NCBI GenBank assembly: GCA_002699025.1
Contig: PABA01000121.1
Span: forward strand, 1 to 61,162
DNA length: 61,162 nucleotides
Source: Sandaracinus sp.
GTDB taxonomy: Bacteria > Myxococcota_A > Polyangia > Polyangiales > Houyiibacteriaceae
Reading direction: 5' to 3'
The position numbers and the translations under genes are program-made. Shown here piece by piece: positions 57,728-61,162 of the stretch (position 1 is its first letter; every line of letters starts with the position of its first letter). The notes beneath the pieces are model-generated. The model was given only the letters and a program-made list of their open reading frames with translations. It made no database searches and was not told the DNA's origin.

Positions 57728-59014
57728 TCACTCGCGGAACACCGCCGCCACCGTCGGCAGCCGATGCTCGCCCCCGCGCCCGTCGCCGAGCTGCCCCTCC
57801 CAGTTGCGCCCCCAGCAGCGCACGAGCCCGCTCGCGTCGACGGCGCAGGCGTGGCGCCAGCCGGCGAAGATCGCCCGGGACGCGGGCAAGCCGACCGGGG
57901 CCACGAACGCCGTCGGATCCGTCTCCGCGCCGCCATCCCCGAGCTGGCCGCGCGCGTTGTTGCCCCAGCAGAGGACGCGGCCGTCCCTCCGGAGCGCGCA
58001 GCGGAACTCGTGCCCCACGCTGAGGTCCGCGACCGGGCCGAGCCCCTCCACGCGCGTCGCCGGCGTCGGGCGCGCGACCCGGTCGGCCGCGAGCGCGAAG
58101 CCCCAGCACCAGACCTCGCCGCCCTCCGTGCGCCCGCAGCTCGTGGAGTCCCCCGAGTCGACGCGGACCACCGGCGGCAGCCCGGGCACGAGCGCAGGCG
58201 CGAAGGGGGGCGCCGCGTCGTCCTCGTCCCAGCGACCCGCCGTGCTCGCCTGCCCCCAGCAGCGCACGCGCCCGCCCGGGTGGAGCGCGCAGCTGTGCCG
58301 GAGCCCGCCGCTCACCGCCCGGGCCGGCTCGGGCAGGGGCACCCGCGTGGGCACGTCGAAGCGGGCCGCGTCCTCGGGCCCGACCTGACCGAGCTCGTTG
58401 TCGCCCCAGCAGTGCACCTGCCCGACCTCGTCCACGGCGCAGCTGTGGTCTGCGCCGACGTCGAGTTGCACGAAGCGCGCGTCGCTCGCGACCGGCGTCG
58501 GGAGCAGCGCGGCGGTCTCGGCTCGCCCGTGGCCGACCTGGCCGCGGAGGTGGCTCCCCCAGCAGAGCACGACGCCGGCCTCCGTGCGGGCGCAGCCGTG
58601 CGCGCGCCCCGCGGAGATCTCCACGACGTCCGCGAGGCCGAGGGAGACCGGCTCCCATCGCGTGAGCCGCGATCCGTCGCCGAGCTGGCCCTGGTTGTTG
58701 AAGCCCCAGCAGCGCGCGCCGCCCGCCCGGGTGGCCGCGCAGCTGTGGAAGAGGCCGGCGGCGACGAGCCGGACCGGCTCGTAGGGAGAGTCGGGGGGGA
58801 GCGGCGGGGGCGCATCCGGCGGCGTCTCGGCCGGGGGCGCGTCCGGCGGGGCGTCGGGCGGGGCCGCGTCGACGAGGACCGAGGGATCCCCGTCCACGTC
58901 CAGCGGGAGGACCCCCGTGCGGGACCCGCAGCCGGCGAGCGCCAGCAGCGCGGCAGACCAGAGCAGGGCCGACCGGAGCACGGCCGACCAGGGCATCGTC
59001 CAGGGAGCCATCAC
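57728..59014 (-). CDS. RCC1-repeat lipoprotein A
   Basis: This 428-aa lipoprotein has lipobox LAGC (about Cys29), an Asp/Pro/Ala linker (about 38-78) and about seven RCC1 blades (VAAGLFHSCA, ARCWGFNNQGQLGDG and relatives). It belongs to the same fold as the following gene but is well diverged, so the duplication is not recent. The start reads GTGATG (59014/59011). The extended reading frame of nhaA ends in a TGA inside this start sequence, as detailed in the findings. Confidence 0.88.
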   Translation of the reverse strand: MMAPWTMPWSAVLRSALLWSAALLALAGCGSRTGVLPLDVDGDPSVLVDAAPPDAPPDAPPAETPPDAPPPLPPDSPYEPVRLVAAGLFHSCAATRAGGARCWGFNNQGQLGDGSRLTRWEPVSLGLADVVEISAGRAHGCARTEAGVVLCWGSHLRGQVGHGRAETAALLPTPVASDARFVQLDVGADHSCAVDEVGQVHCWGDNELGQVGPEDAARFDVPTRVPLPEPARAVSGGLRHSCALHPGGRVRCWGQASTAGRWDEDDAAPPFAPALVPGLPPVVRVDSGDSTSCGRTEGGEVWCWGFALAADRVARPTPATRVEGLGPVADLSVGHEFRCALRRDGRVLCWGNNARGQLGDGGAETDPTAFVAPVGLPASRAIFAGWRHACAVDASGLVRCWGRNWEGQLGDGRGGEHRLPTVAAVFRE

Positions 59015-59069
59015 CGGGGAGTCGTCCAGCCCCCCGACGATTTCCGATCACCGCCCGACCAGTTGGTTT

Positions 59070-59210
59070 CTTCGGCCGGCTCGCCCGGCGTCTCTCCGCT
59101 CGGCGTCTCTCCGCCCGGCGTCTCTCCGGCCGGCGTCTCTCCGCCCGGCGAGCTCCGACCGCCGCCCGATCAGGCGGGCGCTTCGGCCGGCTCGCCCGGC
59201 GTCTCTCCGC
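59070..59210. repeat. Direct repeat spanning the 3' end of nhaA
   Basis: A 30-base segment at 59181-59210, coding for the last residues of NhaA, is repeated exactly at 59070-59099 beyond its stop. Between them lie four 15-base units (TCTCTCCGCYCGGCG, 59091-59150). On the minus strand these units encode GETPG/GETPS peptides in the same frame as nhaA. Confidence 0.9.
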
Positions 59211-60606
59211 CCGACGGGTCCGGAGCGCCCTCGCCCTCTTCCTTCGACGCCTCCGCCGGTCCGCTGGTCGCGCGCACGACCAGGAAGCCGACGAGCCCGG
59301 AGACGATGGTGGCGATCATGATGCCGACCTTCGCCGTCTCGAGCTGCTCCGCCTCGGGGAAGGCCAGCCCCGCGATGAAGAGGGCCATGGTGAAGCCGAT
59401 GCCGCCGAGGATGCCGACGCCGAAGAGCTGGGCCCAGTTCACCTTCTGCGGCAGGTCCGCGAGGCCGAGCTTCACGGCGAGCCAGGAGGCGCCGAAGATG
59501 CCGAGGGACTTGCCGAGGAAGAGACCGGCGATGATGCCGTAGGCCATCGGCTGCTGGAGCGCCTCGAGGAAGCCGCCTCCGATGTGCACGCCGGCGTTGG
59601 AGAGCGCGAAGACCGGGAGCACGACGAAGGTCACGAGCGGCGTGAGCGCATGCTCGATGCGCTGGAGGGGCGAGCTCGCGTCATCGATGATCTGGTTCAT
59701 CTTCTCGAAGATGTGCTGCTGCTCGGGCGAGTTGACCTGCGTGTCGCAGGGCACGCCGACCTTCTCGAGGCGCTGCTTGAGGATGGTGAGCCGCAGGAGG
59801 AAGTCCTCGCCGTCGATGCGCGTCCGGGCGGGGATCGTGAAGGCCATGAGGATCGACGCGATGGTCGCGTGCACGCCCGACTCGAGGAAGCCGAGCCAGG
59901 CGGAGAGGCCGACGACCAGGTAGGCGATGGGCTGGCGCACCTGGAGCCGGTTCATGGTGATCGAGACGACCCAGCAGGAGAGCCCGATGACGAGCGCCGT
60001 GATCGAGACGTCGGCCGTGTAGAAGAGCGCGATGACGACGACGGCGCCGATGTCGTCGACGATGGCGAGGGCCGTGAGGAAGACGCGGAGGCCGATGGGG
60101 ATGCGATCGCCGAGGAGCGCGAGGACGCCGAGGGCGAAGGCGATATCCGTCGCCATGGGGACGCCCCAGCCCTGCTGCGTCTCCGGCGGGTTGAGGAGGT
60201 AGTAGATGATCGCCGGGACGATCATGCCGCCGAGGGCGGCGAGGGCCGGGAGCGTGGCCTTGCGGATCGTCGAGAGCTCGCCGACGAGGAGCTCGCGCTT
60301 GATCTCGAGGCCGACGACGAAGAAGAAGACCGCCATCAGGCCGTCGTTGACCCAGTGATGGAGCGTCTTGGTGACGCGGAGGTCGCCGGCGCCGATGCCG
60401 ATCGGGGTCTCGAGGAAGTGGTGGTACTCGTCGCCGAAGGAGGTGTTCGCGACGATGAGCGCCGCGAGGGACGCCAGCATCAGCAGCCCCGCGCCCGCGA
60501 GCTTGTGCCGCGCGAAGGTCTGGAGCGGCGAGAGCAGGCGATCGATGGGCCGCTGCTTGGAGCGGATCATCGACGTGAGCGAGGTGGAGAGCGGGTCGGA
60601 CGACAC
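59170..60606 (-). CDS. nhaA: NhaA-family Na+/H+ antiporter
   Basis: This protein has about 478 aa from the GTG at 60606; an ATG at 60570 would give 466. The NhaA fold is shown by WVNDGLMAVFFFVVGLEIKREL, ATDIAFALGVL (Asp154) and AIVDDIGAVVVIALFYT (Asp184 and Asp185, the ion-binding pair). The C-terminal helices GVGILGGIGFTMALFIAGLAF are also typical. It exports Na+ in exchange for protons. A hydrophilic Gly/Glu/Pro tail (about 455-478) exceeds the usual length and is encoded partly by repeats that continue beyond the stop. Confidence 0.93.
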   Translation of the reverse strand: MSSDPLSTSLTSMIRSKQRPIDRLLSPLQTFARHKLAGAGLLMLASLAALIVANTSFGDEYHHFLETPIGIGAGDLRVTKTLHHWVNDGLMAVFFFVVGLEIKRELLVGELSTIRKATLPALAALGGMIVPAIIYYLLNPPETQQGWGVPMATDIAFALGVLALLGDRIPIGLRVFLTALAIVDDIGAVVVIALFYTADVSITALVIGLSCWVVSITMNRLQVRQPIAYLVVGLSAWLGFLESGVHATIASILMAFTIPARTRIDGEDFLLRLTILKQRLEKVGVPCDTQVNSPEQQHIFEKMNQIIDDASSPLQRIEHALTPLVTFVVLPVFALSNAGVHIGGGFLEALQQPMAYGIIAGLFLGKSLGIFGASWLAVKLGLADLPQKVNWAQLFGVGILGGIGFTMALFIAGLAFPEAEQLETAKVGIMIATIVSGLVGFLVVRATSGPAEASKEEGEGAPDPSGGETPGEPAEAPA

Positions 60607-60689
60607 GGCGCGAGAGTCTGACGGCACGGGGGCGCGGAGACAACGCGAGTCCGGCGTGGAGGGCGGAGAGAGCAGGAGCGGGAGCGTGC

Positions 60690-61000
60690 GCCCGAGCGGG
60701 AAGCCCCCGCCGAGCGCGCAGCCCCAGCCCGAGCGAGGAGCCCCAGCCCGAGCGTGCAGCCTCAGCGCGAGCGCGAGCAGCATCTCCAGCCCGAGCACCA
60801 GCCTCAGCCCGAGCACCAGCACCAGCTCCAGCCCGAGCAGCGGCAGCACCCGAGCGAGCAGCGGCGAGCGCGAGCCAAGAGCCCAAGCCCCAGCTCCAGC
60901 CCAAGCCACAGCCCAAGCCCACAGCCCGAGCCCACAGCGCACAGCCCGAGCCCACAGCGGCGAGCACCAGCGAGCGAAGCGAGCGGAAGACGGCCCGACC
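60690..61000. repeat. Degenerate CAGCCC/GAGCAC hexamer-phased repeat field
   Basis: Low-complexity DNA built from AGCCCGAGC, AGCCCAAGCC and ACCAGC variants with six-base phasing lies upstream of nhaA. It resembles, in reverse orientation, the field at 236-610. No gene is supported between 60607 and 61162. A GC hairpin (GGGGG-AGCG-CCCCC) sits at about 61116-61129. Confidence 0.7.
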
Positions 61001-61162
61001 ACCGCACATCCCGACAACCACGCGACGCGGAGCGCCCGCGGAGGCGGCCCCTCGAACGACCCCCCGCCCCCTGAACGACCGACGCCGCCGCCCGGCTCCG
61101 CCCCCGCCCGGCAGGGGGAGCGCCCCCATCTCAGCCCCCGCAGCCCGGCCCCACGGAGCCGC

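Noticed and set aside
56346-59051. A single 901-codon minus-strand frame covering both RCC1 genes
   Set aside because: Only its C-terminal part is RCC1-like; the rest is a shadow of the upstream RCC1 gene, which has its own start, lipobox and stop in another frame.

Overview
The window is a very GC-rich chromosomal segment (by eye roughly 70-75 % G+C, strong GC bias at third codon positions). It most likely comes from a myxobacterium (Myxococcota), with Polyangiales/Sandaracinus-like genomes the best guess. The evidence is a MYXO-CTERM-like C-terminus (19264-19914), a myxobacterial paralogue-family protein (DUF2378/TIGR02265-like, 53665-54237), several lipoproteins with Asp/Ala/Gly-rich linkers after the lipobox, RCC1-repeat lipoproteins, a eukaryote-like Ser/Thr kinase and a large type I PKS. 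No rRNA, tRNA, CRISPR array, insertion sequence or phage gene was recognised.

Layout. 1-635: gene-free, with a 30-bp perfect inverted repeat and a degenerate hexamer array. 636-8310 (minus): an aldo/keto reductase followed by a single-module type I PKS of order KS-AT-KR-DH-ACP-TE. 8351-11566 (minus): a 1071-aa lipoprotein with InlB-like repeats, a PKD domain and two SPRY-like domains. 11779-19187: a surface-polysaccharide region with two paralogous Wzz-type proteins (each with a degenerate kinase-like tail), a Wzy/WaaL-like membrane protein, a family 2 glycosyltransferase and a YdcF-type DUF218 protein. 19264-24896: a MYXO-CTERM-like protein, a DUF2914 lipoprotein, a fused serine hydrolase/NamZ-like (GH171) lipoprotein that looks like a peptidoglycan-recycling enzyme, and two overlapping SpoIIAA/STAS-like genes. 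24872-27307 (minus): rhomboid protease, YPMF-motif membrane protein and HTTM protein. 27480-30145: three unassigned genes. 30301-34109: a DTW-domain tRNA-modification enzyme, then a Spy/CpxP-like protein with an OmpR-type two-component system. 34197-36388: RNase III overlapped by a Gly-rich lipoprotein gene.

36409-42386: a Coq4-like protein, a DUF4190-like Cys-rich membrane protein, a MerR regulator, an AAA_28 ATPase, a third STAS-like protein and a large lipoprotein. 42627-48265 (minus): one tight operon of Ser/Thr kinase, SOS1-like Na+/H+ antiporter with a cyclic-nucleotide-binding domain, and RCK-type K+ channel. This ion-homeostasis module is among the most interesting finds. 48508-54237: a CBS-pair protein, a fused class II aldolase/short-chain dehydrogenase, a DUF1176-like lipoprotein, a metallophosphatase, a TerB-like protein and a DUF2378 protein. 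54478-60606 (minus): NhaA, two RCC1 lipoproteins and a lipoprotein aspartyl protease with a PDZ domain. nhaA has an in-frame continuation of its repeat tail beyond its stop, and that continuation ends exactly at the next gene's start codon. 60607-61162: another degenerate repeat field.

A recurring architectural theme is that many intergenic gaps carry their own tandem array. Unit lengths are often multiples of three (12, 15 or 18 bp), and similar arrays enter coding sequence at 24249 and at the 3' end of nhaA. Several neighbouring genes are joined by GTGA or TGATG overlaps, suggesting translational coupling.
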